Shown here: in pieces, positions 44,090 through 52,318 of the stretch | How the letters are laid out: each line of letters begins with the position of its first letter | Position numbering within the stretch: position 1 is the stretch's first letter | From: Lactobacillus mulieris | Lineage (GTDB): Bacteria; Bacillota; Bacilli; Lactobacillales; Lactobacillaceae | Reading direction: 5' to 3' | NCBI RefSeq assembly: GCF_007095465.1 | Contig: NZ_SDGL01000002.1 | Span: forward strand, 1-64,000 | DNA: 64,000 nucleotides | The notes under the pieces: generated by a model | The model's input: the letters and a program-made list of their open reading frames with translations, nothing else | Told to the model about the DNA's origin: nothing | Databases searched by the model: none | Translations under genes and position numbers: made by a program

Positions 44090-44105
44090 GTTTCACGTGT
44101 AACAA
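44090..44105. other. parS-like centromere site 4
   Basis: CGTTTCACGTGTAACA matches 14 of 16 positions of consensus parS and sits in the gap after the MFS gene. Core identical to the site at 36817-36832. Confidence 0.65.
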
Positions 44106-44107
44106 AA

Positions 44108-44133
44108 AAGAGACATCAGATGATGTCTCTTTC
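44108..44133. terminator. Bidirectional terminator
   Basis: AAAGAGACATCA-GA-TGATGTCTCTTT, 12-bp stem with A and T tracts, between the convergent MFS gene and the small membrane protein gene. Confidence 0.85.
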
Positions 44134-44161
44134 GTTTTATTCAAAATTTAAATTTTTGAAT

Positions 44162-44488
44162 TTATTTTGCTAAAGCAGAGTCACTACTATTTGACATAAA
44201 AGTTAAGCCAAATAAAACAATGGCAATGATTAAAGCAAAAATACCAAATAAACTAATACTTGGAATTGACATAGTCATGAACCAGCCAATTAAATTCAAA
44301 ACTAAACCAGCAATATCGCCAGTTAAATTATCCATATCCTTAGTTGCAATATATGCAATACCTGCAACTAAGAAAATAATTCCTGCAATCATCGCATTAG
44401 TTGCTAAATGAGCAGTTAAAGCTTGAAATAACATATAAAGTGACATAAGCACCATTACGATTCCTGCAAAAAATTTTGTGTTTTTCAT
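44162..44488 (-). CDS. Small four-helix membrane protein, unknown function
   Basis: 108 residues made of about four hydrophobic helices with short loops (MVLMSLYMLFQAL, IAGIIFLVAGIAYIATK, IAGLVLNLIGWFMTM, SLFGIFALIIAIVLFGL). No domain recognised. GGAGGT precedes the ATG, inside an inverted repeat GAGARA...TCTCTC at about 44501-44520. It lies 107 nt downstream of the DUF975 gene in the same direction, with a hairpin between them. Confidence 0.7.
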   Translation of the reverse strand: MKNTKFFAGIVMVLMSLYMLFQALTAHLATNAMIAGIIFLVAGIAYIATKDMDNLTGDIAGLVLNLIGWFMTMSIPSISLFGIFALIIAIVLFGLTFMSNSSDSALAK

Positions 44489-44539
44489 ATTTTTACCTCC
44501 GAGAGAAATATATCTTTCTCACAGAAGTTATTATAAACC

Positions 44540-44568
44540 AAATAGGTATTACTATGCAATACCTATTT
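44540..44568. repeat. Inverted repeat between the small membrane protein and DUF975 genes
   Basis: AAATAGGTATT-ACTATGC-AATACCTATTT, an 11-bp perfect stem with a 7-nt loop. It may terminate the DUF975 transcript on the minus strand or act as an operator; the T tract is poor. Confidence 0.6.
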
Positions 44569-44594
44569 TGAATACTATTTAAATTTATTTACGT

Positions 44595-45308
44595 CTAGTT
44601 TTCACTAGCAACTTTACGGTAAAACTCTGCCTTAGTTGTTTGAATATATGGTACTAGCCAAAGCCAGCCAATACCTAAAGCAAGTGTTGCTAAAATTCCC
44701 CAACCAATAAAGCTTAAATCCAAAACAAATAATTGGAACTTGTGTCCCTTCATCATTTGACGAGATTTAGTAATTGCTTCAGTTACACCTACTTCTTTTC
44801 CAGCCTTATGCATATCTTCCAAAATGTAAAAAGTCATTGCGTATGAATATGATTTTATAATACCAGGAATAATGAAAAGCAAAGTCCATAGTCCTGTAAA
44901 GATAGAAGTTAATAAAACATTGACGAAGTAGTTGTAAGTTCTACCACCTCTAAATGCTAAAAAGATATTTTTGAAAACATTATTTTCTTTTTGATTATCT
45001 ACTAAATGTAAGTATCCTACTTGAACACCCGTATTAAACATTCCAGTAATAATTGAAATACCGAATGACAGCATGTAAATGAAACCTGCAAAACTTACAA
45101 ATAAGGAAATTACAAAACCTGGATCTTCTGCTAAAGCACGTTCTGCCATCATAAAGCCGAAAATACCAGCAGAACCAAACATGAGAAACATAATCCCCCT
45201 GCTAACTAAATAGGTAATTATCATTAGCATTAAAGTCATTAAGGCTCCCCAAGCCCAATTATTAGATAATTTTTCCTTTGCATTAAATTTTAGTTCTGAG
45301 CGTTTCAT
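44595..45308 (-). CDS. DUF975 family integral membrane protein
   Basis: 237 residues with five to six helices. RSELKFNAKEKLSNNWAW at the N-terminus and GWLWLVPYIQTTKAEFYRKV at the C-terminus are characteristic of DUF975. The function is unknown. A perfect dyad TACTATAAG / CTTATAGTA lies just upstream of its GGAGGT, suggesting a dedicated repressor. Confidence 0.88.
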   Translation of the reverse strand: MKRSELKFNAKEKLSNNWAWGALMTLMLMIITYLVSRGIMFLMFGSAGIFGFMMAERALAEDPGFVISLFVSFAGFIYMLSFGISIITGMFNTGVQVGYLHLVDNQKENNVFKNIFLAFRGGRTYNYFVNVLLTSIFTGLWTLLFIIPGIIKSYSYAMTFYILEDMHKAGKEVGVTEAITKSRQMMKGHKFQLFVLDLSFIGWGILATLALGIGWLWLVPYIQTTKAEFYRKVASEN

Positions 45309-45321
45309 AATTGCACCTCCG

Positions 45322-45348
45322 TACTATAAGCCTATTACACTTATAGTA
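45322..45348. promoter_or_regulatory. Operator-like dyad upstream of the DUF975 gene
   Basis: TACTATAAG (45322-45330) and CTTATAGTA (45340-45348) are perfect inverted repeats with a 9-nt spacer, placed 14 to 40 nt before the start codon on the minus strand. Confidence 0.55.
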
Positions 45349-45353
45349 TATAA

Positions 45354-45380
45354 AAAAATCGTTGCTCTTGCAACGATTTT
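45354..45380 (-). terminator. Aldo/keto reductase terminator
   Basis: ATCGTTGC-TCTT-GCAACGAT stem with a T-run on the minus strand, 11 nt after the stop at 45391. Confidence 0.88.
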
Positions 45381-45390
45381 ACATTTTTAT

Positions 45391-46248
45391 TTAGAAATCT
45401 GCCTTGTCCGGATCTAAAGCTAAGTTACCTTTTCCTTCTAAGCCATCAAGTAACTTCATTTCTTCATTTGACAATGAAAAATCAAAAACTTGACCATTAG
45501 CTTTAATATATTCTTCGTGAACAGACTTAGGAAGTGGTACAAAACCATGTTCTAAACTCCAGCGAATTAAAATTTGAGCCGAACTCTTGCCATGTTCTTG
45601 AGCTAACTTATTAACAAGTTCATTACCTAGTAAATCACCTGTTCCAAGTGGTGAATATGCTTCACTTAAAATATTGTGCTTTTCATTCTCTTTACGGACA
45701 TCAGTTTGTAAGTCACTAGGATTTAAGTAAATTTGGTTAACTGCTGGAACTACATCCGCATTTTCTAATAAGGCATCTAAGTGATGCTTTCTGAAATTAG
45801 ATACACCAATTGCCCGAATCTTACCAGCTTTTTGGGCTTCTTCCATTGCTTTCCAACTTTCACTATTTAATTCGGCCCAATTATCCCGCATGGCAACAGG
45901 ATTTGGCCAGTGAATTAGGTATAAGTCAAGATAATCAAGTCCCAACTTCATAAGACTGGCATCAATGGCTTTTTTAGTTCTTTCATAACCATGATCAGCA
46001 TTCCAAAGCTTGGTTGTAATAAAAAGTTCATCACGTTTAATACCACTACTTTTGATGGCTCTGCCAACACTTTCTTCATTGCCATATGCTGCAGCGGTAT
46101 CAATATGGCGATATCCACTATTTAATGCAGCTAGAACTGATTTTTCAGCAACTTCTCCATCAGGAGTCTGCCAAGTCCCAAAGCCGACAACGGGGATTTT
46201 TACTCCGTTATTCAAGGTATATGTATCACTTAATCCGTTTATAGCCAT
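45391..46248 (-). CDS. Aldo/keto reductase
   Basis: 285 residues of the 2,5-didehydrogluconate reductase-like group. The catalytic tetrad is complete: Asp50 (GYRHIDTA), Tyr55 (AYGNEE), Lys80 (TTKLW) and His113 (LIHWPNP). IGVSNFRKHHLDALL and the NADPH-binding LPKSVHEEYI stretch are also present. It reduces carbonyls such as methylglyoxal or aldoses with NADPH; the substrate is not readable. Single-gene unit. Confidence 0.93.
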   Translation of the reverse strand: MAINGLSDTYTLNNGVKIPVVGFGTWQTPDGEVAEKSVLAALNSGYRHIDTAAAYGNEESVGRAIKSSGIKRDELFITTKLWNADHGYERTKKAIDASLMKLGLDYLDLYLIHWPNPVAMRDNWAELNSESWKAMEEAQKAGKIRAIGVSNFRKHHLDALLENADVVPAVNQIYLNPSDLQTDVRKENEKHNILSEAYSPLGTGDLLGNELVNKLAQEHGKSSAQILIRWSLEHGFVPLPKSVHEEYIKANGQVFDFSLSNEEMKLLDGLEGKGNLALDPDKADF

Positions 46249-46297
46249 TTTCTAACCTCGCTTTTCTTACTTACTAAAAGTAATTATATCATCAAAC

Positions 46298-49108
46298 TTA
46301 CTTTTCACAAGTAAAAAGCATTTGATACATCGCACTAGATAGTGGTGTTTGTAAAAGTAATTCCATTCCCACAGTTGGTTTTTGTTTCGGACCTATTTTT
46401 TCTTCTTGAGCACTAATTATTTCAGCTTCTCCCAAGTAGAAAAATTCTCGACTAGCAGAATCACTCTTTTTAACAAACAAATGCAAGTTAATTTTTCCGC
46501 TTAAAAGACGCACTACTTCATCTGAATCCAAATGTCTTGGTGAGCGCGTATACCAATGCAAACTGCGTCCATCAGACAAAGTATTATGATATACACTGCT
46601 TCTTTTTTCTTCATCTTTATTGTAAATAATAAAAATTGGGCAGTCTTTTTCTCCTACTCGATATCCATACATTGGAGCACTAACATCTAATGGCCAATTA
46701 AGTAAATGACAGGCGTCTTTGCGATCATAAGACTTATAAAGTGTAAATTTTTGTTGATTATCATATTGACCATTTAAAGCTATCGCTGTTTTGATAAGGT
46801 CGGTAAATAACCTCTTAAAGTCTGCATTCTCTAACGCCTTTTTGATTGGCTCACTAAAAGTAAAATCAAATAAATTAAGCTGTTCAATCAATGGTGCATT
46901 GCCATATTGAACCTTTTTAGTGGTTTTACCTGTTTTAACATCGAAGAAATCCAACATCAAAAATTTCTGAATTGAGTCATAAACTTCACTATTATAATAA
47001 GCTCCCTGCTTTTTTAGTTCGCTTTCAAATTGATCTCTGTTAACTTTTCCATAATCTAAAATCAATTTTAAAAAGAGCAGTTCATGAATTCTTTTCCCGG
47101 GTAATAATTCTTTAGTTAAAAAGCTTAAAACTTTATGTTCAAATGAGCTGATTAAAATTTCAGCTCCCATCTTTTCTAAAAATTCAGCATAAGAAGATAA
47201 ACTAGTATTTTGCGCAAATACCAATGGTGAAACTGAACCCAGGCGGTAAAAATCATACAATAACGGACTCCTACCTAACTTGTTTTTTAGCTCATGATAG
47301 GCGTTCCTTAATTGTTTCAAACCATCAAGTTTTACTTTTTCTAGAGAAGCTAAAATCTTTTCACTAGCAACTTTACTAAAATTAATTGTTGATAAGCCTA
47401 TAAACGATGGAAGTTGTGCTTCACGCTTAGCCTGATCAATTGAAGCGGACCGATCATCAGTCAATGCTAGAGGAATAAGATAATTATTTTGATAATTACC
47501 GATAAAATCAATTACTGTTACATAATCTTTTCCTGGATATTTTCTTAATCCACGGCCAAGTTGCTGGATAAAGACAATACTTGATTGCGTATTACGCAAC
47601 ATAATAATTTGATTTAGACAAGGGATATCAATACCTTCATTAAATAAATCCACAGTAATAATATATTCAATCTTTCCAGCTTCTAAGTCCTTTACTGCCT
47701 TTTGACGATCTGTTTCATTATTTTGATTGGTCAAGCTAATTGCCTTATGCCCCCGGTTAGTAAACTCAAGCGCTAATTCTTTTGCTTCTGCCTGTCTACT
47801 ACAAAAAACTAAGCCATGGGCTTTCTTACCGCAATATCCATAATAATCAATCTCTTTAAGTAGATAATCAACTCGTTTTTCAGCAGTTAAATAGGCTAAA
47901 TCAGACGTTTCATCTATAGTTTGACCGTTAATTTCATAATCTTCTACTCCAACATAATGAAACGGTGTTAACATCTTTTCTTGCAATGCATCTTTTAATC
48001 TAATTTCATAAGCTAAATTATAATCATAAATTTCAAAAATATTTTCTTTATCCATCCGTTCAGGTGTAGCTGTTAACCCTAAGCAAAATTGGGGTTCTAA
48101 ATAATTTAAAATTTTCTGATACGATGGCGCCGCAGAGCGGTGAGCTTCATCAATTAAAATAAAATCAAACTCTGCTGGATCAATAGTTTTTAACAGCTCA
48201 TCTTGACTTAAAGTTTGAACAGTCGCAAATAAGTATTTAGCACTATAGTCATGATGATTACCTGAAAGTAGCCCATAATCTTTTTTATGTCCGCCTATTA
48301 CCTTTTGAAAACTGGCCATCGTTTTTTTGGCAATTTGCGTACGATGAACTAAATATAAAAATCGCTTAGGCTTATATTGCTTAACTGCAAAAGCAGCTAA
48401 ATACGTTTTTCCAGTTCCAGTTGCTGAAACAACTAAAGCTCGTCTTTGGCCTTGATTGATAACTTCAAATAAATTATCTAAAGCTTCACGCTGCATTTTA
48501 TTAGGCGTTATTTCCTGGGGAATAAGTGGTTTAGCAGCTTTAGGCTTTATCCAATTCTTTTTATAAGCTTTTATCCAATCAGTTGATAAAGCAATAGAAT
48601 CTGAATTTAGTTTATATAACTCATTCTTAAATTGTTCAGTTAAACTAGCATTCTCAGTTGAACTTACTTTTAAACACCATTCACTATTAGCAAGCATCGC
48701 TGAGCGTGTAAAGTTTGCTGAGCCAATAATTGCTGTTTGATAATTCTCATATTTAAATAAATAGCCTTTAGCATGAAAGCCAGCTTTTGTGCTTATTTTT
48801 ACAGTTAAATTAGGGATTTTTAGTAACTCATAAAAGACCTTTGGACTATTAAATTGTAAATAAGAGCCAGTAATTATTGTCCCCTGAATTTCAGTATCTT
48901 CTAAAACCTGTTTAAACGGGACCAGCATATCCTCGCTAATAAATGCAACTGCCCAGATAAAGGACTTGGCTGATAATAGTTCTTGACGCAAACTCAACCA
49001 AATTTTTTCATCACTATTTGACAACAGTTGTGGCGTTAAATTAACTTGCCCTGGATAATTGGAATTATACAAGCCATTTAAAACTGCATCTTTTAAGACT
49101 TTATCCAT
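46298..49108 (-). CDS. PLD nuclease-like / superfamily 2 helicase / DUF3427 fusion protein
   Basis: 936 residues. An N-terminal phospholipase D-like domain (about 30-190) has one HxK motif (GFHAKGYLF) followed by GSANFTRSA. A DEAH helicase core comes next: Walker A SATGTGKTY (about 225), DEAH box FILIDEAHRSA, motif III LGLTATPER, motif V LFNEGIDIP and motif VI QQLGRGLRK. A C-terminal DUF3427-type region ends the protein. The family is thought to act on DNA, and similar PLD-helicase pairings occur in phage-defence proteins; that role is inferred. No methylase or partner gene adjoins it. ATG 49108 follows GGAGAG. Confidence 0.88.
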   Translation of the reverse strand: MDKVLKDAVLNGLYNSNYPGQVNLTPQLLSNSDEKIWLSLRQELLSAKSFIWAVAFISEDMLVPFKQVLEDTEIQGTIITGSYLQFNSPKVFYELLKIPNLTVKISTKAGFHAKGYLFKYENYQTAIIGSANFTRSAMLANSEWCLKVSSTENASLTEQFKNELYKLNSDSIALSTDWIKAYKKNWIKPKAAKPLIPQEITPNKMQREALDNLFEVINQGQRRALVVSATGTGKTYLAAFAVKQYKPKRFLYLVHRTQIAKKTMASFQKVIGGHKKDYGLLSGNHHDYSAKYLFATVQTLSQDELLKTIDPAEFDFILIDEAHRSAAPSYQKILNYLEPQFCLGLTATPERMDKENIFEIYDYNLAYEIRLKDALQEKMLTPFHYVGVEDYEINGQTIDETSDLAYLTAEKRVDYLLKEIDYYGYCGKKAHGLVFCSRQAEAKELALEFTNRGHKAISLTNQNNETDRQKAVKDLEAGKIEYIITVDLFNEGIDIPCLNQIIMLRNTQSSIVFIQQLGRGLRKYPGKDYVTVIDFIGNYQNNYLIPLALTDDRSASIDQAKREAQLPSFIGLSTINFSKVASEKILASLEKVKLDGLKQLRNAYHELKNKLGRSPLLYDFYRLGSVSPLVFAQNTSLSSYAEFLEKMGAEILISSFEHKVLSFLTKELLPGKRIHELLFLKLILDYGKVNRDQFESELKKQGAYYNSEVYDSIQKFLMLDFFDVKTGKTTKKVQYGNAPLIEQLNLFDFTFSEPIKKALENADFKRLFTDLIKTAIALNGQYDNQQKFTLYKSYDRKDACHLLNWPLDVSAPMYGYRVGEKDCPIFIIYNKDEEKRSSVYHNTLSDGRSLHWYTRSPRHLDSDEVVRLLSGKINLHLFVKKSDSASREFFYLGEAEIISAQEEKIGPKQKPTVGMELLLQTPLSSAMYQMLFTCEK

Positions 49109-49126
49109 AAAAAACTCTCCAAAACA

Positions 49127-49150
49127 AAAGGCATCAATTACGATGCCCTT
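49127..49150 (-). terminator. Hairpin between exonuclease III and the helicase gene
   Basis: AAGGGCATC / GATGCCTTTT stem, read on the minus strand, followed by TTTTG; likely attenuates readthrough into the helicase gene. Confidence 0.6.
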
Positions 49151-49154
49151 ATTC

Positions 49155-49982
49155 TTACAAATCGATTTCCAGCACAATTGGACAGTGGTCAGCACGCTCA
49201 CCAGTATCCATCATTTCAGATTTCTTAATCTTATCTGCAATTCGATTGCTTGTTAACCAGTAATCTATTCTCCAGCCTGAATTATTAGCCTTAGCTGTTT
49301 TAATTCTCTGTGCCCACCATGAATAAACTTCTGGAATATTTCCATGAATCTTACGAAAACTATCAGTAAAACCAGTTGAAAGTAATTCCGTAAAATCAGC
49401 TCTTTCTTCATCGGTAAAACCAGCTGAATGATGATTGTTTTCTGGGTGTTTCAAGTCAATTTCTTCATGAGCTACATTGTAGTCCCCACTAGCTAAAACA
49501 GGTTTTTCTTTATCAAGCTTTTGTAAATATTCAATATACTTCTTATCCCAACCTTGACGATCGCCAAGTCTCTTCAACTCACCACCAGCATTTGGTGTGT
49601 ATACTTGCGTTACAAAGTATTCTGGAAATTCTAAAGTAATAATTCTCCCTTCAAAATCCATGGTATCTGGAGCACCGATTGTTGGATACGTTACCACTGG
49701 TTCCAAGGTATTTTTATACAAATACATGGTTCCAGCATAACCTTTTCTTGCGGGTTCTTCAGATGAACGCCAAACATACTCATAGTCAGGAAACAGCTTA
49801 GCCAAAATTTCAGCATGTTTTTTAGTTGGACCTGTAGCGCGCAACTTAGTTTCTTGAATTGCTAAAATATCTGGCTTTTTTTCCGCAATTTGGGTTAAAA
49901 CGTGTCTAGTTTTTTGTGCACGAGCTGAATCACTAGTTAGTGCAGCATTAAGTGAATCAATATTCCATGAAATTAAAAGCAT
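49155..49982 (-). CDS. xth: Exodeoxyribonuclease III (AP endonuclease family)
   Basis: 275 residues with the endonuclease/exonuclease/phosphatase fold: LLISWNIDSLNAAL, the metal ligand Glu in IQETKL (about 43), Tyr-Pro-Asn in QVYTPNAG, GDYNVAH (about 153-159), GFTDSFRK, and SGWRIDYWL with ADHCPIVLEID at the end. It acts in base excision repair of abasic sites. ATG 49982 follows GGGAGA; the longer frame adds 24 residues without a ribosome binding site. It lies 68 nt downstream of the metC-like gene. Confidence 0.92.
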   Translation of the reverse strand: MLLISWNIDSLNAALTSDSARAQKTRHVLTQIAEKKPDILAIQETKLRATGPTKKHAEILAKLFPDYEYVWRSSEEPARKGYAGTMYLYKNTLEPVVTYPTIGAPDTMDFEGRIITLEFPEYFVTQVYTPNAGGELKRLGDRQGWDKKYIEYLQKLDKEKPVLASGDYNVAHEEIDLKHPENNHHSAGFTDEERADFTELLSTGFTDSFRKIHGNIPEVYSWWAQRIKTAKANNSGWRIDYWLTSNRIADKIKKSEMMDTGERADHCPIVLEIDL

Positions 49983-50050
49983 TGAAAAATCTCCCTTTTT
50001 TCTTCTTAATTTTATTATAGCGAATATAGCATTTATTGGGAGAAAAAAGC

Positions 50051-51193
50051 TCAATCTAAAGTCTTAAATGCTTGATCTAAATCAGCTAAAATATCTTCCT
50101 TATCTTCTATTCCTACAGATAATCTAATTAAGCCATCGCTGATACCATTTTTCAAGCGGATTTCTCGCGGAATTGAGCCATGAGTCATTACTGCAGGCAC
50201 TTCAATCAAGCTTTCAATTCCACCTAAACTTTCTGCTAAAGAAATCATATGTAATCTATTAACAAATTCCTCTGCTCTATATTGATCAGCCAATTCAAAA
50301 GAAATCATAGCTCCAAAACCCTTCATCTGCTTTTTAGCAATTGAAAAACTAGGATTAGTTTCTAAACCCGGATACATAACTTTTTTAACATATTTACTAT
50401 CTAAAAGATATTTCACTACTGCTTGTGCATTATCTTCATGCACCCGCATTCTAGCACCTAATGTTTTAATCCCTCGCATCAACAGCCATGAATCATCAGG
50501 TGATAAAACCGCACCAATAGAATTTTGTAAAAAGGCTAACTGCTCAGCAATTTTTTCATTTTTAGCAACTGCTATCCCAGCCACTAAATCTGAATGACCA
50601 CCAAGATATTTAGTGCCGGAATGAACAACAATATCTGCACCTAAATCAAGGGGCTTTTGATTATATGGACTAGCAAAAGTATTATCAACAATCATTAACA
50701 CGTCATGTTTTTGAGCAATTTCTGCAATAGCTGCTAAATCTGATATTTCAAGTAAAGGATTCGTCGGTGTTTCCAAGTAAATTGCTTTGACATTGGAATT
50801 GATAGCTGCAGATACTTCATCAAGATTGCGAGTATCAACTACTGTAAAATTAAGTCCAAACCGTTTCATTACTTGATTAGCCAACCTAAAAGTGCCACCA
50901 TACACATCTTTTCCAATAATGACTTCATCACCAGCTGAAAGCAGCGAAAATACAGCATGAATTGCGGCAGACCCTGAACTAAAAGCAAATGCGGAGTTTC
51001 CATCTTCTAAATCTGCCATTAAACTTTCCAATGCTGCTCTAGTTGGATTACCAGATCTTGAATATTCCCATTTTAATTTGCTGCTTAAAAATGGCTTATG
51101 ATACGTTGAAGCCCGATAGATTGGCATTGAAACTGCCCCTGTTTCTTCATCTTCATTAATTCCGCCATGAATCAACTTACTATCAAATTTCAT
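50051..51193 (-). CDS. metC: Cystathionine beta/gamma-lyase type PLP enzyme
   Basis: 380 residues of the Cys/Met metabolism PLP family. SRSGNPTRAALE (about 48-60), PLP-binding FSSGSAAIHAV, DNTFASPY, and the lysine Schiff-base site in HSGTKYLGGHSDLVAG (about 192-207). SLGGIESLIEVPAVMTHGSIP is the family active-site end. It cleaves cystathionine, to homocysteine or cysteine depending on the subtype; the two cannot be separated by eye, so the symbol is tentative. ATG 51193 follows AGGAGGT. A Cys/Met-rich leader peptide and terminator precede it, consistent with regulation by sulfur amino acid supply. Confidence 0.9.
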   Translation of the reverse strand: MKFDSKLIHGGINEDEETGAVSMPIYRASTYHKPFLSSKLKWEYSRSGNPTRAALESLMADLEDGNSAFAFSSGSAAIHAVFSLLSAGDEVIIGKDVYGGTFRLANQVMKRFGLNFTVVDTRNLDEVSAAINSNVKAIYLETPTNPLLEISDLAAIAEIAQKHDVLMIVDNTFASPYNQKPLDLGADIVVHSGTKYLGGHSDLVAGIAVAKNEKIAEQLAFLQNSIGAVLSPDDSWLLMRGIKTLGARMRVHEDNAQAVVKYLLDSKYVKKVMYPGLETNPSFSIAKKQMKGFGAMISFELADQYRAEEFVNRLHMISLAESLGGIESLIEVPAVMTHGSIPREIRLKNGISDGLIRLSVGIEDKEDILADLDQAFKTLD

Positions 51194-51211
51194 AATTACC
51201 TCCTGAAAAAC

Positions 51212-51246
51212 AAAAAAAGACGCCAATTCATTTCTGAATTAGCGTC
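51212..51246 (-). terminator. Attenuator terminator upstream of the metC-like gene
   Basis: On the minus strand GACGCTAATTCA-GAAA-TGAATTGGCGTC followed by seven T. It ends 18 nt before the metC start codon, after the leader peptide stop, as in attenuation systems. The 5' arm can pair instead with AGCGTCA in the leader (51317-51323). Confidence 0.85.
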
Positions 51247-51277
51247 ATAGATAAAAAATGCTTACTTTTTGTGTGGA

Positions 51278-51367
51278 TTAATTTATAGCATGCCAAAAAG
51301 TGGAGCACATCATCTGTGACGCTCCACTACAACAAATATTAGCATTAATAAATGTTAAATTATTCAT
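51278..51367 (-). CDS. Cys/Met-rich leader peptide of the metC-like gene
   Basis: A 29-residue ORF with AAGGAG about 8 nt before its ATG. It begins MNNLTFINANICCSG, then carries SQMMCSTFWHAIN to the end: a Cys-Cys pair, a Met-Met pair and a third Cys in few codons. The ORF overlaps a hairpin AGTGGAGC / GCTCCACT (51299-51328) and is followed by the terminator before the sulfur amino acid gene. This layout supports transcription attenuation by ribosome stalling when Cys or Met is scarce. No homologue was searched. Confidence 0.75.
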   Translation of the reverse strand: MNNLTFINANICCSGASQMMCSTFWHAIN

Positions 51368-51398
51368 TGTTTGGCTCTCCTTAATAATTATGACCACT

Positions 51399-51427
51399 AG
51401 TTTAAACTTACTAAAAAGAAGTGTCAA
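51399..51427 (-). promoter_or_regulatory. Promoter of the metC-like leader
   Basis: On the minus strand TTGACA (51427-51422), 17-nt spacer, TAAACT (51404-51399). Transcription would start about 25 nt upstream of the leader peptide ATG. Confidence 0.7.
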
Positions 51428-51432
51428 TAATT

Positions 51433-52239
51433 TTATCTAAAAGTAGATATAAATAGCCATAATAATCCCAGTACACCTAAAATAATAATCTTATTTAAAG
51501 AAAGACCCCAATTAGGATTATCTAAAATTCTTTCTTCAATTAGCTCCATCCGTTTTATAACAATATATAAACAATCACGAATATTACAAATAAGTATCCT
51601 TAAAGGCAGTTTAGTAACTGTATATGTAGCAGTTTGAGACTTATTAATAATTTTTTGATGCCATTTTTTCGGTCTAATTTCATCAATTAAGGCATCACCA
51701 AAAATTTGATACCCGATTTTTCCAAAGTGTAGCCCGTCATTTCGAAGCCCATGACATATTTCTTCTAATTCATGTTCATCAGTTTCCATTTCATGGAACA
51801 AGTTTAAATAATGCATTCCATAGTCATTTGCTACCCTTTGGACCCAATTGGCATATTTTTCAACCGTTTCATTATCACGAACTCGTTGTTTTTCCTCATC
51901 TACTGCAGGCGGACTAACCAAAATAACTTGCTTGGCATCATATTTTGTTAGAATTTTTTTAGCAACTTTATTTAAATTAGTCCAAAATTCTTCTTCCTCA
52001 ATTTTTTTATGAAACGCACAATCATTGGTTCCAATTAAAATCACCAAATAATCAGCTTTTTCTTGCTTCAAAATTAATTCATCTACGTGAGCTAATAAAT
52101 AGCGACTATTAATGCCTGGCACAGCAGTATTTAAGATTTCTATATCTGAAAAGTTTTCTTTTAAATAGGCATTAATATGCGGTTCTTTTAAGCCTTCATA
52201 TCGAGCAACAATACTGTCTCCTGTAAGCAATACCTTCAT
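51433..52239 (-). CDS. SGNH/GDSL hydrolase with C-terminal membrane segment
   Basis: 268 residues. The SGNH blocks are LLTGDSIVAR (Ser9, near residue 9), Gly in TAVPGINSRYL, GTNDC (Asn near 91) and GLRNDGLHF (Asp and His near 170). Residues after about 185 are an unusual tail that ends in a membrane helix (LNKIIILGVLGLLWLFI). It is an esterase or acetyl hydrolase of unknown substrate; the tail suggests it is attached to the inner face of the membrane. No signal peptide. Confidence 0.85.
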   Translation of the reverse strand: MKVLLTGDSIVARYEGLKEPHINAYLKENFSDIEILNTAVPGINSRYLLAHVDELILKQEKADYLVILIGTNDCAFHKKIEEEEFWTNLNKVAKKILTKYDAKQVILVSPPAVDEEKQRVRDNETVEKYANWVQRVANDYGMHYLNLFHEMETDEHELEEICHGLRNDGLHFGKIGYQIFGDALIDEIRPKKWHQKIINKSQTATYTVTKLPLRILICNIRDCLYIVIKRMELIEERILDNPNWGLSLNKIIILGVLGLLWLFISTFR

Positions 52240-52318
52240 TATTAGCTCTTTAATCCTTTCAATTATTTATTTACTTGATTGTATCAAATAAATTTATCAA
52301 ATGATTATTTTTTACGTT

